Source: Verticillium longisporum
Lineage: Eukaryota > Ascomycota > Sordariomycetes > Glomerellales > Plectosphaerellaceae
Direction: 5' to 3'
Length of the DNA: 64,000 nt
NCBI GenBank assembly: GCA_019188255.1
Contig: JAETXT010000010.1
Span: 1,860,001-1,924,000, forward strand
The translations under genes and the position numbers were made by a program. The notes beneath the pieces were generated by a model. It had not been told where the DNA came from, did not search any database, and saw only the letters and a program-made list of their open reading frames with translations. Numbering within the stretch: position 1 is the first letter of the stretch; every line of letters begins with the position of its first letter. Of the stretch, positions 22,295-34,984 are shown piece by piece.

Positions 22295-23899
22295 GCACAT
22301 TTGTGCATCGCTGTCCGTCTTGTGCTCGTTCTTTTGGGCCTGCCTGGCAGTCTCACATGCCCTTCGGCGATCCGTGTGCCTTGGTATTACGGGGCCGACT
22401 CCAGTGGGAAATGCTGAGCGCTGATCAAGCCTGATGAAGGACCTGATGAAGGGGGCTTGAGGGCTGGATGCTTTCGACAAGCAAAGCAAGCAGGCCTCTC
22501 GTTTCGAATCGATTCGATGCATGTCATGGCCTGCTCAAATGCCCAAGTTGACGACCTGATCGCGGCCTTGTAACATAATCAATGAGGCGAGTCGTGAGAG
22601 GCAACCCAAGAATCCTACCGCCCCTGACGGTTGCATAGAAGGAACCTCGTGAAGACAACCATTGTGTACATGGTGGTAGTAGTACCATGTAAAGTAGGTG
22701 GTAGCACATGGCATGGACCAGGAATCACCACACCCACTGCTTCATGAAAAGATAGGCAAGAGGGAGGGGGGGGGGGGGAGAGCTCAAATGTACCATGTAC
22801 ACCGTCTTGATCTGCTGGTGTGGGAGGGGGTCTCGAAGACTCGCTTCTGCTGTTGTGAACATCGCAGATGTTGAGCCCTGTCTGGAAAAAGTCGTTCAAA
22901 TGTTAACAGAAAGAGAGGGGCCAAGGTTCGTATGGTAAGTAGCAGATACCTGGTCATCTATCCTTCACTTTGTCACTTGTCTGGTGGCCCTTTGCCTGAC
23001 AGCGCGGGCCTTTGGGATGGATCTACAGGGCTCTGACCAATCAGTCTGGCACTGTGGAGGCCTTGGTCAGGAACAAACCGTGTTCATTGGCTCACGCGAG
23101 TTAGTGGCCGAATGCGGCTTTTCCTGCCACACACCCGGGTGTAATGCATTTGCGTGTTGCGATGCAACTGCGGGTAGGGGCCAACGGTCAACGGGGCATG
23201 ATGACTGGCTGGCCTTCACTCAGCACACCCCCTCTGCTGTGACATGACCCCCTGGGTGGGGCAGCAATCTCGCTTTCCTTCCTCATCAAACCCACTTCCA
23301 ACAAAACACGCCAGTCCCTTCCAATTCCTGCCGCGGGTCCTTTCGTTCCCTCGCCCGTCAGTCCCAGCCAGTCCCAGCCAGTCCAGTCCTGTGCGTGCCC
23401 GAGTCCCACTGTTCACTGGCGCTTCACCCTCGTTCATCCACCCTCACGTTCTCCTCTCTCCCCCTTCCACCCACAGTCATTCTCTCGCTCTCGCCCATCG
23501 ATCGTTGTTCGGGAACCCCAAACGCCCATCAGCAACAGTACAGCGTCATCCGTTCTCTCATTCTGCTTCTCTCCGGGGTTCCTTGAGGAAAAGAACAATA
23601 CTCAACTCTCGGCCGGGTCACACACGTCGAAGACCCCGAGTTGTCCTCGGATGCAACAACCACGCCAGTGATTCTACACATCGACTAGACTCGCATCACG
23701 AGTACAATCATCAAAAAGACATTAACCGACTTTGTCTGGCCCTCGAGGGAACCCGATCTTTGGACCGACGACAACACCCCCTACTTTCACGGTACGCGTT
23801 CGACGCCTGGTTCGCTCAACCGGCATCCCAACCGCTGCCGACCATTGGCTCTGACCCTCGACTCTCGTTACTTTCATCTTTCCCTCGACCTACCTCAAC

Positions 23900-24867
23900 A
23901 TGAAGTTTTCTCAAGTAGCTTGGGCCTGCTTGGCCGCCACCACCTCGGTGCAATCCCAAGAAGCGCCAGTGAAGGTCAGGCCGTACCCTCAGGGTGCGCC
24001 TCTGCTCGACAACCAAGTATACCAGGGTTGCTTCAGTTCCCGGGGCGAGCTACAAAAGATCTACTCCGACAGGAACGTCAGCAATGGAGCCTGTGCCGGT
24101 GCATGCAAGGCGAAATACAACGTGTACGCAATGAACGGCGCCACTTGCTACTGTGGTAACACCTACCCAGCCGCAAAGGACCTTGTCGACCAGGACAAGT
24201 GCAACTACAACTGCCCAGGCTATCCTTATGATGCCTGTACGTGCCTCCTCTTCCACACTGGCCCCTTGAAATTGACGAGCTGACAACGAATACAGGTGGC
24301 GGCATCAAGGACGGAACCTTCTATGATGTCTTCAACTCTGGTCTCGATGTTGTGGTTGAGAACTTTGTGCCCACAGTGACGTCGACTTCGTCGATACCTG
24401 CCGCGACTACCACAGAAGTCTCGAACACTCCATCTACAACGGCTGGACAAGACGCCGTGACAACTGCAAGCAGCGCCCCTGTCGAGACCGACAGTGGAGA
24501 GTCTGGGAATGGCGGTCCTTCTATTGGCGGCATCATCGCGGGTGTCGTTGTAGGCGTGGTCGCCATGGCTGCTATTGCTGGCGCCATCTTCTGGTGGGTG
24601 CGCCGCAAACGCAACTCTGAGATTGAGGAAGAACACCGCCGCAACGCCGCGGTGAACTCTTTCATTGCCGGTGCGAAGCCCCCGAGCAGCAGTGGCGGTA
24701 TTTCCATGACCGATTCTCGCATGGATCCCGGTTTTGCTCACCGCCGGATGAGCGACGGCAGCATCGCCGACAACCAAGATTATTCGCGCAAGATTCTTCG
24801 AGTACGTTTCCATAGCTTCCACAGTGTCGGAGAGACCAACTAACATGGCTAGGTAACCAACGCATGA
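23900..24867 (+). CDS. WSC-domain cell-wall stress sensor
   Basis: A predicted 285-residue single-pass plasma-membrane protein. An N-terminal signal peptide (MKFSQVAWACLAATTSVQS) precedes one WSC domain with the expected cysteines (QGCFSS, CAGACK, CYCGN, CNYNCPG, ending at YDACGG). A Ser/Thr-rich stalk, a TM helix (IIAGVVVGVVAMAAIAGAIF) followed by a WWVRRKR stop-transfer and a short cytoplasmic tail complete it. WSC proteins sense wall stress and signal through Rho1 and the Pkc1 MAP-kinase pathway. Introns: 24237-24295 (GTACGT, CTGAC, ACAG) completes the last WSC cysteine codon, and 24802-24852 (GTACGT, ACTAAC, CTAG) leaves a 15-nt terminal exon encoding VTNA and a stop. Reading through the second intron would instead give a ten-residue tail ending at 24843. 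Confidence 0.85.
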
Positions 24868-27104
24868 GAGAGCGCCATGCCAGTCACGACGAACGACCTC
24901 TGCCCGTGATCACCTCACCACAAATACACTCATTTCCTCGGCATTTTAGGCGTTTCTGATGTTTCTCTTGCTGGTCTTACTTTGGGCGGCTTGATCGTCG
25001 AGGCGATACGAGCACGGTGTTGATTTGTTGTATTTTCTCGTCTCATCTGTCTTGTCACGGTGCAGGGATATCCATCAGCTCGAGGTTTACGACGGAGGTT
25101 CATTTGCGAGTTGGATTTTCATTTTCGAAAACGCACCATCACCGCCATCCAACCCACCCAACGGACACCGAGCAACAATTAACGCCATCCACTCCTTCAT
25201 TTTCCCCAGTCTACAGCTCTTATTCTTTTTAGACCTTCAGAGGTATACCGGGTGTCTCGAGACACCCTCACCCACCGACTCATGGTACGGGCCATTGACC
25301 ACCGGTTTCTGGTTCATGGACAAAGCTATCTTTGTACATGAATAGAGGAAGATGATCGCTGGCCCGGCCTCCTACATACCTACACATACCTGTTTTACGA
25401 TTTTTGGATGGATCAGTGGTGGAGATGGAGTACTGCAGCACGGACGGCTGAGGGAGTCTCGTGGCGTGTATAGATAGGGTGGCCCCCCCCTCAATCCCAC
25501 CGGCTGAGCCATGGATGTGCTGCGGTTATCCTGGCCCGACGGAAGAGGGGAGGAGCTCATGTGTGCTGGGCTTCTGGGATTGGAGACGGGACATGTCCGG
25601 CATCCGGGGCAGGCTGGCTCGCGTTGGATGCTGTGCCGTTAGGGATGCGCTTGCAGGCGTGTGGGTAGCTCGGTTTACGTAGAGCTACGCATTGTAATCG
25701 AGCATAAAAGTGATCAGAACTCATCGCCGCATACTGGTGCGTTTTTTCTTGCTCCTAATTCCGAAGTTCTACAACAGTATCCTATTATTTCCATTCGGAG
25801 ATTTCAGAGCTGTCACGACAAAAGCACAAGGCCCCATCAACGCGGTCATGATGAGACGCAGCCCAAGCGACGCCGATTTTCCAACAACAAACCAAGGCAT
25901 CCATCGACTCGAGCCAGAGCATCACAGGAGCTCTCCTCACCCGAACCCACGATTCGGGGATGACCGACCGGCCAAGACCCAGGGAACCGAGGAGGGCCGT
26001 GTGGGTTCGCGGGGAAACCAGCCGAGACGTGTGTGCTCAGATGCGCCAACAAGTGCCGTTCCCTGTGCTGCGTTCAGGTACGGGTCGGTCAGTGTTGTTG
26101 GGGGAAGTGCGAAGGAGGCCGCCTCCCCTCTCTCTCTTTGCCCCTTGCTGACTACCTTACCTTACTCCTGGCCGTTTGGCTGTCTAAGGTACCTAAGCTA
26201 GCTGGCTGGGTAGCTAGCTGGGCACCTGTTTGGGTCACGGGGGCGACGAGAAGCAGGTTACACAGACTTGAGAGGGGGACAGACCGTTTGGGCTTGGGCG
26301 GTTTCGATCGGTTCGGGCAAGACCCCCTGACGATCACGGTGCGATTTATCCTGTGTGTGTGTGTGGATGAAGGCTCCATTTTTCCAATGATGGGGCGTCG
26401 GCACTGCCACTTGGGTTCCTGGGTTTGGAAAGGGGAAAACTGCTTCAAGGACGCGGGCTTGTCTGTCTGGTAGCTTGAATCGGACGGGGAGGCTATGCTG
26501 TGCCAGGGAAGGGGCGGAATAGAACTTGGATACTTGGTTTGTGCGAGGGGTTGGACGGGTGGGTTCCGACGGCCGGGTTTTGTCTCACGGCCTGGGGTTC
26601 TTGTTGCAGTGGTCGTGGGGTATGACGTTCAATCTGCCACATATAGGCCAAGAAGGGGTCTTGCATTTCCTTTTTTGCTCGGTGCTGGTGTTTGATTTTA
26701 TGCTCGACCTTGACGCGGAGATGAGCGATGAGGGTGCCTGTTGTTTCATGCACCGCCCAGGGAGTCGGCAGGATGGACCGATCGTCGGTACTTAGATCGC
26801 GTTCGGCGGTGATCTCCAGGCCGTTGCCGTACCAGTCACTGCAGACTCTCAATTTGACTCATGCGGGGGATGCACACGATCAACTGCAGGTCATCGACGA
26901 GGTCCGAAAAGTGCAAGTTTGTGAGGTGAACGGCATCTCATCGATCTCCTATGCTATTCCATGCTGCTTCAAGGTCTTTCAAAACGACGGCTACGCTGGC
27001 TTCATCATGTCTAACCATTCAAGTCGCGATACGTCTCATCAAGCATGCGTAAAATCATCCCTAATCTACATAGTGATCTGTATGCTGGGTTCCAAAGGCA
27101 CCCT
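24868..27104. other. intergenic, no gene seen
   Basis: Contains the 3' UTR of the WSC gene on the left and the 3' end of the MYND gene on the right. Open frames lack motifs and overlap on both strands. GCTAGCTGGCTGGGTAGCTAGC at about 26198 is a short imperfect inverted repeat. Confidence 0.5.
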
Positions 27105-30100
27105 TCACTGCAGCTTCGGCGCACACTCGCCTCGGTGAACCCGCCAGTCCTTCTTCTGACACTCAGCGCTGCAGTACTTTGCTGTCTGGCATCGAGAGCA
27201 CTTCTTGAGCGGCCCACCCGTGCCCTTGGCCTCGGTCGCGCGACAGTTGCTGCAACGCTCCTTTGCGGGGACGTCTTCATTGCTTGCCAGCGAACGGAAT
27301 CTGTCAAAGTCAAAGACGTCTTCGACGAACGACACGGCGAACGTGGGGCTGATGGCAATGCGCGTTGCGTGCTTTGCGCCCTGTTCCCAGTACGGTACGC
27401 CGACAAAGCTATCAGGGAAGCGACCGACGCCGCAGGAACAGAGCACCGATTCACCAGGCTCAACGGAGAGGGGAATCTTGCCAGACTTGACGTATTCACA
27501 GGACTTCTTATGGGACCAACTGCGTCCCCGCTCAGCCAGAGCAGGCAGCGCCCTCTTCCACAGGACGAGCTCGTCATCGTCGACTGTGATGGAACAGATT
27601 TCCAGGGTGCGCAGCGTCATGAGGAAGTCGCTTACGTCGCCGGAGGTGATGATGGATACGGTCAAGGGGAGAATGGCGGCGTCGAGAACGATCGAAGAAG
27701 CGGCGCCGTCGAGCCGGAACGCCGAGACGAGGAGAAGCATGTGGATCCCGCCGCGATCGGGATGGTCAATGGCGAAAAGCCCCGTCTGACCTCCCTGTAA
27801 GCCAGAGGCGATCATGAAAATGGTGAACAGAGACTCCTTGAAGTTAAGACGAGCAGATGTCGACTTCACCCCTCTCTTTGCGACACTTCGCGAGCCTGTG
27901 CCTCCCGCGGTGAAAATTGCGCAGACGTCAGAGATGTGAGCCAGCCAAGTGAGTTCTTGTCAGAGAGATCTAGGATGGGCAGGCGATCGAGGGAAAGATG
28001 GGGAGAATTCAAAGTGACCGGAAACAAGCCGGAATTGATATCTCTGGCGGCCAAAGATGGATATATGAAGTCCGTCAGGGCTGGTAGAGACAGAGGCTCC
28101 CCAAAGGGCACTACAGCTTCAACGTAGCCCGACTTCCGAGCGACGCGAGTCCGTCCATTGCGTGAGTCAACTGGGACTGGAAACGTCATGGGTAGAGCCA
28201 CGTTAGTGTCGACAAAGACGAACTCAACCGTGAACGGTGACGCCTGACGAAGCTTCACGACGGTCTTGTCTTTCAGAAGCTGTTCAGCTTGCTGGGGGAG
28301 CTGGCTCAAGCGGCCAACTATACTGGTTATCTTGCCGCTCGAGTCACTCTCAGCCATGAAGCGCGATTGTCCACTAATACCAGGCGTGCCGCTTGCAGTA
28401 TCAGAATTTGCTGGCCCTGCACAATATACTGGGTATCTTTTCTGACCAGGGAGATATCTCATGACGAAGACATGCTTGGTTTCGTCCAATCGTGCCTGGA
28501 ACACCAGCATTTCCGGGCCGAGAACTGGATAGTAGATAGCTTGACTTTGAGGACTGACCTGGACCTCAAGCCCGATCAAGGTCGACTTGGGTTCGGCTTG
28601 GAGCGCACCAGCAGGGACATAGAACGAGGCAATCAGTGGCGCGTTACTGGACCACCCGTTCTCGTCCTGATCTACGTGCACACAGAAGCCGTCTTCTGTT
28701 GCCAGACCTGAAGTGCTGACTGTGCCAAAATTCAGATGTACGTCACCAAACGTGTTGTGCCGCTGGCTGGCGGCAGTAGGACTAGATCTCAACGATCCCA
28801 TGAATGTCGGTGCAGAAAGCCTAGCCTCCGGTGAACTGGTGTACAGTCGGGACACTTCTGCACGCGGAATAACCAACGTAACAGCCACGACTTCGGGGAT
28901 TTCGGACCAGGCGGCGAATGGCCCAGCAGATGGGCTGCGGCGGATTGCGCTGCGAAGCCAGTCGGGGGAGAAGAGGTTGTGCACGTGGAAAAGTGAGCCT
29001 CTCTCCTGAGCATGTTGGCTCGAGAATACGAGAGTTTTGTCCGCTAGAATCATTTTATCTAGTTCCATGCAGATCTCTGCAATGTTTGCGACGAGTGTTG
29101 ACTTTCCAAGAAACTTGAGCAATGCCATGAGGCTGCCGCGGTGAAAGTGAGTAAAGACAGAGGTCGGACCGGACTGTGAGCTACCAGGGCCACTTAGTGT
29201 TAGCATCGCCATCGGATTTTCGTGTGCGAACATCTTCAGGTACATCTGAAAGACGATCGCGGCAAGCCCTTGAGGCTGAATCTCGACACGGATAGAGGCG
29301 TGGATACCGGATAGGCTTCCATTATGTTTCCAACTGATACGGCTGTGAACCTGGGTAGGGCCGGTCTTAAAGGCGCTCAACCCCAGCATGATTTCTTGCA
29401 GCGTCGAGACGGCTGTGGCGTTCGTCCAGTATTCAACTGGACTGACGCCGAGGAGCAACGAGACGGTGGGAGCGTGGCCGCAAAGGAGGTTGTCGAGGAT
29501 TTCCTGATCAGAGGAGCTTGAGCCTTTCAGAAGTGTTTCTGTAGATAGCGTCGCCCACGGCTGCGGAGCTAGAAGTGGTATGAGAGTCACCAAGAGGTTC
29601 AGGGTGCCGACATGGTCGGCTAGGTTGGACGTATCAATGACATCGAATACTCTTGGAACACCCGGTTCGACGTTCAACTCGAGCACGCGCGAGTCGAACT
29701 GTCGCCTGTACCAGCCAGCTGACGAATCTTGGTGCTGCAACGTATGGCAGAAGGCAAATACATCCGCAGAAGCAAATCTCACAACCAAGCGACGGGCCTT
29801 GAACAAGGCACTGCAGGCAATAAGCCAAGCCTTGAACTGGGCCTTTGCAGAAGCCACTGCCTTGAACTTTTCATGACGGTATTCGGGACGCAGCGGTGAC
29901 GCCTCGGCCAGGGGCGCATAGCCCGTGGCGAGGTGGAACCCCAGAATGGGATCGGTGCCATAATGAAGGGCGACTTGCTCGGAAAGGGAGGCTGCGATCA
30001 TGGGGTTGGGGATGGATGGCGCGTCGAAGCCGGTAGTTCCGTGCTTCCAGAAGTGCTTGTATTCCTGAACAACATCTTCTTGTTTTGCAGTTAATATGGG

Positions 30101-30821
30101 TGCTGCAGAGCGCATAGCAGTGGTGACGAAGGGCAACTCGTTCTCTTTGCTTCGGAATCGTAAGGCCATGTCAGCCAAGGACCGTTTCAGGTGGCTCTGG
30201 AAGGCATCCCTCTGTGCAGAGTCGGGTTCCGTGGAAGCAGCTGCGTACTTGAGCCAGACCGCTCGAATGTCATCCAGCGTCCCCTCGTCGCTGAAAGGAA
30301 GTATACTGCCATATACGCTTGACTTCCAAGCCTCGAGGTTCTCAGAGGACGCGACCAGCTTTTTGGATTGTGACGACAGGCATTCCATATCCGAACCATC
30401 GAGATAGAGATGATAGTACATGTTCCAAAGCGAGCTGCTGTCAAGGTCATCGCCATGATCGATGATGAAGGAAAACAGGACAATGTTGCGGGCTGAAGGG
30501 CTGTTAGAAGACGGTGCTCAGTATCTCTACTTGTTAGTGAAGACGTACCTAGAATGCTGGGCTCAGTGTCGCAGCAGGTGATGTCGAGTTTTCGGGGACC
30601 TGGAACTCGATCAGTCCCATGCCGCAATAACAGACGAGGGCCAACATGCATGATTTTTCCTGCATGTAGGCAGTGAAGAGAATGTTGCGTGCATCACCAC
30701 AGCCAGCAAGGAGAATGTTAGCATCCCGGCCTTGGGGGACCGCCCGGGTGAGACTGATGGCGGGTGTGTTGCCAATGGGATAAAATTGTGCCGTAGCACT
30801 CGCGACTGAAGGAACAAGCAT
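27105..30821 (-). CDS. DUF4470 and MYND zinc-finger protein, with apparent frameshift
   Basis: A long protein of roughly 1,180-1,200 residues. The N-terminus reads FYPIGNTPA then NILLAGCGDARNILFTAY and KLDITCCDTEPSIL, the DUF4470 signature. The C-terminus is a MYND zinc finger (CSNC, then KKCSRCQTAKYCSAEC, then DWRVHRGEC), a protein-interaction module. The long middle has no named domain. The start at 30821 precedes LVPSVASATAQFYP. One clear intron is 30493-30548 (GTACGT, CTAAC, TTCAG). An earlier one ends at 30600 (TTCCAG), but its 5' site near 30630-30650 does not give a consistent frame; an A5 run nearby may be mis-sized. At the G4 run 27869-27872 the frame breaks between SQREG and VKSTSARLNF, and one added base restores it. 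Proteins of this architecture are common in ascomycetes but functionally uncharacterised. It is divergent from the Nup37-like gene. Confidence 0.75.
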
Positions 30822-31538
30822 CGTTCTCACGCCTGGAGCTATCTCTCGCGGTAGGTCGGATGGATTGATGCGGAACGACGCGAAGCTGTTGGAGGTGGAG
30901 AGTGAGTATCACCCTTATTCGTGGCTGCCCAAACCTTTGGAAGGGACTTGTGTGTAGAGCGATCCAGAGGCTCCCTCATGAGCTTGATGAACCAAACAAG
31001 TGGCGGTGAGACGATTTGCTCCCGAATTCGATTTTTTTTGAGTAGCTTCTCTGGGATGCTGCTACTGAAAGCTCAAAATTCGTCGAGCTGTATCAGGGGT
31101 TTGGCCAGCTGAAGTTTCTTTGACACCATCAAGTGGGTGTTTGCTAGGCACCTTACCTCAGGTGGTGCAGGTGCAGGTGCAGGTAAAGGTGCAGGTGGAG
31201 GAAGGTGCAGCTGGGCGGCAACTGACTGACCGAGCAAACCACACAGACGCACAGACCCGAGGAGCTGTCCAGGACCCACTTTGGCATTTCCTCTGTTCGC
31301 GATGCTTGTCGCGTTTGGTTTTTGAAGCCTCGTCCAAACCACATCCAACCATAACGGCCAGCTCCATTACCGCACCTTCTCCATCCCCTTGCGGATTCCA
31401 TCGGTTTGATCCTTCTATCAACCGATCCAACGACACAAACCAGGCAATTCGCTGACGTACGGGCATTCCTGCCTTCGCCTCGACAGCTCGTTGTCCCTTT
31501 GATCCACGATTGCGAAGCAAAGCCACCACCCGGTCAGC
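30822..31538. promoter_or_regulatory. shared divergent promoter of the MYND and Nup37-like genes
   Basis: 717 bp between two divergent start codons. It includes the GGTGCA repeat and a pyrimidine-rich leader before the plus-strand gene. No specific factor site is assigned. Confidence 0.45.
31164..31205. repeat. GGTGCA hexamer minisatellite
   Basis: GGTGCA x3, GGTAAA, GGTGCA, then the variants GGTGGAGGAAGGTGCA. Confidence 0.8.
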
Positions 31539-33781
31539 ATGGCTTCTCAGCCGAAGCCGCGAGTTCGTCGAACATCGCAAAACACACAGTACACGTATGC
31601 TGCTATTGGAAATCTGTTGGCAGCGCTGTGACTGACTTGCCATACAGGTACAATCTGGCTAAACGTATACACGATGTCAAAACATACCCCGTTCTTTCTC
31701 CCCAAGGCGCCACTATTCTACTTTACGCACATGGCAACGGCATCACGATTGCGTGGCGCGGTGGCAGAAGATTCAAAGCCCCCCAAAAGGCGACACCTCC
31801 TGCCAGTAAGCCAAACGGTAACGCGACCCCATTCGCCGACGTGGTCATGCTGGTAGATAGCGACGAAGAAGATGCACCACCGCCAAAGAAACAAACAGTG
31901 GTACCCTACGTCGACAAGCCCGAATTCGAGGACGCTGCTGAAGATGAGCCCTACCCGGATATCATACAAACGCTCGATCTATCCCTGGGAGCTCCTGCCC
32001 TCCAGATCGCCGTGCTGCCCATCACACCCTGCACCGCAGAGGAAGCTGCCGGCGCTGGCGCCGAGACCCTCAAAGACACCATGGTGTTCGCAGTTTCCTG
32101 CTCCAACGCCGACGTCTACGTCTTGTCCCTACCTCTGACGCCTCCCAGCCCCGAGAGCAAGGCGCGTCCCGAATTACGGTCGAGCTTGTTGTCAGCCACC
32201 GCCGGTTCTGGACAGTGGGGAGACTCTGTTGTGGTCTTGACCGGACAGACCAAACACAGCCATGGCATTGCGTTATCTCTCGCCAAGCCACCCAAGAGTT
32301 CTAGCACGAGCGATCGGATACGCGAGCAGGCCGGAGCTTCACTGGCCGCGCCCAGGAGCCGTCTCGTCGTTGCTTCGCACAACAAGGAAGCTTCTGGTGT
32401 GCTACGGCTGTGGGACGTGCCGCTGGATATCAAGACTGAAGGCGGGGACAAGAGCCGCGTCAGGCCGTTCCAGACTGAATATCTCCCAACTCCCCTGATC
32501 GGCATCTCTTTTAATCCCACAAATACATCGCAGCTGCTGGTCGTTGCGGGCTCCCAAGCAGCTCGAATCTACGACTATGCTGCGGCCTCCCTGCCACCGG
32601 ATGATCAATCCATCGGTCCATTCCCAACCAAGGGATCATGGCTTCTATCGCTATATCAGCCCTTTGCCCGACCCACGGCCACACGGAAACCGATTCTCGA
32701 TGCAGCCTGGATATCGCACGGCCGCGCGGTTTTCGCTCTCCTGGCCGATGGCTCCTGGGGCATCTGGGATATTGAGGGCGCCAGCCCGCTGGGTTCAACA
32801 CTCCTGGGCAAGCAAAGCTCGGGCATCCAGGGTGCGGCGCTGACTGCCTTTAGCGTATCTGGGCAAATCGAGGGCACGAGTCCGCTTCGCAACGCGGTCA
32901 ACGGCGCGAGGTCCAGTGGCGATTTCGTCCCATTGACACCACATAGCCGGCGCGACGCTGCCGCGTCACTCAATGCCGTCGCAACCCCTGAAAAGCTCGC
33001 CAGTATCAAGGGCGGCGTGACGGTGATACCACTGCCGACTAGAGGCTCGCAGTCGGGTGACGAGAGCGTCGTGGTCTGGATCGGAGGGCACGACAACGTC
33101 TCCATCATCCCTGCCGTTTCTCGATTCTGGGACGCGCAGCTGCGAAGGAGCTCCGGTGAAGGAGTGAACCTGTTCAGCGGCACGACGCCTACGCGGATGG
33201 TCCGACTCCAAGACCTGGCGACTGGACTTCTAGGCGAGCGCTGCTGCGGCGTGAGCGCTGCCGTCGACTTTGAAAGGCTGCATGAAAATGACGGTGGTCT
33301 GCGGATCGAGGTGCTCATCCAGGGCGAGAGGCGTCTGGTGATCGAACGAGAGTCTGAGGAGGGCGTGGGCACCAAGGATGGCGGCATCGTCTCAACGAGT
33401 CGACGTCTCTTTGGCGACAGGGGCAAGGCGGAGCCAGCGGACGCTATCATCGTACACCCGCGGCCGAACCAGAGTCGCAATGTGTCCTTCAGCCTCAACA
33501 TTGGCAAGAAGAGGAGTATACGTGGACCGCCCCCTAACGTGCGGGAGGGCAGTGCCGCCTTTGAGGACGAGCCGACCCACGATTTTACGCTACCCATGGG
33601 TCGACCAAGGTCCGGCTTCGGATTCAACCTCGACGCCGCAGCCGACGTGGAAGAGGACGTGGAACGCGATGTCGAGGCTGAGATGCTGGATATTATGGAG
33701 ATTGACCGTGCTCTCGATAGCCTAGACGACGACCGGGGCAGCGGGCGGAAGAAGGTCTTCTTCGAAGACCAATTCACTTGA
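31539..33781 (+). CDS. Nup37-like WD40 nucleoporin
   Basis: A predicted 729-residue protein. The start at 31539 opens a short basic exon (MASQPKPRVRRTSQNTQYTY). The intron at 31595-31647 (GTATGC, CTGAC, ATACAG) then joins it to NLAKRIHDVKTYPVLSPQG. The body shows WD-like blocks (for example ASGVLRLWDVPLD, PLIGISFNPT, SWGIWDIEG, VVVWIGGHDNVSIIPAVSRFWD), and the C-terminus is acidic (EAEMLDIMEIDRAL), ending KKVFFEDQFT. Overall sequence and length match what I remember of fungal proteins annotated as Nup37. Nup37 is a beta-propeller subunit of the Y-shaped (Nup107-160) scaffold of the nuclear pore. The open frame extends upstream to 31406, but that segment is leader sequence. A specific Nup37 assignment needs a profile search. 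Confidence 0.65.
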
Positions 33782-34517
33782 AGCGTGGATTCGGCACGTT
33801 ACCACGACGAGGAGCAAACTGAGCTGACAAGGTAGATGACATGACAAAATCCAATGTACGATACCCACGGGCGGACGGGCCGCGCCTCAGCAATTTCATG
33901 ACACCAAGTGACAACTCCCCCATGTACACGACTTTCGAGTCATCCGCACGGCTTGGTGGAGCACAAGGAGAGATTCATCCTTGACCCAGCTCTGTATTCC
34001 GAGCGGTATATCAAAACAACTTGACCGACCCTCCCGTCGTGACCGCGAGGTGTGGACTGGAGGGGACGTCTCGCTCATGCCGATGTCTCCTGCACGAAGG
34101 GGGCCTCAAGGGGCTCTCTTTGTCTTTTCAGGCAGGGAAGTTTTACGGGTGGGGGCAAAGGGGGGTTTGGGGCTACGGCCGCAGATTTGACCATTTGCTC
34201 TCCCGGCGCGTGTTGGAGCCCTGGCATCTGCCTCTTTCCGAGGGGCGGGGGGTTCGGGCCGCGCGGGGAGGTGGAACGTCGGTACATTTTACAGTGATGA
34301 TTTCCGCATCGTGATGGACCTCCATGTGTCGAGGCAGCAAGCATTCCAACGCAGAAGTGAAAGTCATGGTATAATGTATGTCATTGAAGTGAAAACGCCC
34401 CCTGTCATGCAATCATGCAGCTGTAGTACTGTACAGGTTTACAAGGCGTGGCTCCTGCCATCCACCTTCCCTCCCAAGCGATGCGCGAACCTTGCCGTCG
34501 CAATTCAGGTTCCTCGT
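33782..34517. other. convergent intergenic region
   Basis: Holds the 3' UTRs of the Nup37-like and LEA-like genes. No gene seen. Confidence 0.5.
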
Positions 34518-34984
34518 CTACAGGTTCTTCTTGACCTGCTCGGCGGTGCCCTGCGCCTTGCCGGCGGCCTCGTGCGCGGCGCCCTTGGCCTGGCCCTTGA
34601 GCTCCTCGGCCTTGCCCTTGGCCTCGCCGCGCAGTTCGGCGGCCGACTTGGACGAGACGTCGTCGGCGGTGGCCTTTACTTTTTGCGCCACGTTGGCTGG
34701 CGGTGTGTTAGCACGAGGGAGATGTGTAGGGAAGGGGGGGAAAAAGAAAGAAGAAGAAGAAGAAGAAGAAGAAGAAGAAAAAACGTACATCCGGCGTTGA
34801 TGCCATCGACAATCTTGTCGCTGACGGCGCGGTCGACCGTCTTGAGGCTGTCCTTGACCGTCTCGGTCGCTGACTTGGAGGCGAAGGGGGTTGTGGTGAA
34901 GGCGCGCGGGGCGGCGAGGGTTGTGGCGCGGGTGATGGGCAGGGCGGCGGTGCGGCGGGTGATGGTCTCGATGAGGAACGACAT
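34518..34984 (-). CDS. mitochondrial LEA-like stress protein
   Basis: A small protein of 124 residues. The N-terminus is rich in Arg, Thr and Ala without acidic residues (MSFLIETITRRTAALPITRA), a likely mitochondrial presequence ending near RAFTTTPFASK. The rest is an amphipathic repeat of Lys, Ala, Glu and Gly (KGKAEELKGQAKGAAHEAAG) like group 3 LEA and CsbD-type proteins, which protect membranes and proteins during desiccation. The 92-nt intron at 34697-34788 (GTACGT, GCTAAC, GCCAG) holds a CTT microsatellite as its pyrimidine tract and splices GINAG to NVAQKVKATADDV. The role in stress tolerance is inferred from composition. Confidence 0.75.
34746..34780. repeat. AAG/CTT microsatellite within the LEA-like intron
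   Basis: About 11 AAG units on the plus strand, forming the polypyrimidine tract of the intron on the minus strand. Confidence 0.8.

Larger units (their letters stand above)
17980..23899. other. gene-poor region
   Basis: Nearly 6 kb without a supported gene. Frames are short, lack family motifs and overlap on both strands. Visible features: CCTA runs at 18568-18580, a TATATATATA at about 18823, several TACATGTA palindromes, a G13 run near 22770, and from about 23240 the pyrimidine-rich promoter and leader of the WSC gene. No transposase, reverse transcriptase or terminal repeats were found by eye. Confidence 0.5.

Noticed and set aside
17980..23899. Transposable element in the gene-poor region
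   Set aside because: No transposase or reverse-transcriptase motifs, long terminal repeats or terminal inverted repeats were found by eye.
23244..23903. 219-codon plus-strand frame before the WSC gene
   Set aside because: Composition is pyrimidine-rich leader (Ser/Pro/Arg/His) and it ends at the WSC start; best read as 5' UTR and promoter.
31406..31538. Upstream extension of the Nup37-like frame
   Set aside because: The extension lacks similarity, and a better start plus a canonical intron at 31595-31647 lies downstream.
32656..33777. 373-codon antisense frame across the Nup37-like gene
   Set aside because: Shadow of a clear coding gene; Ser/Arg/Pro-rich with no domain.
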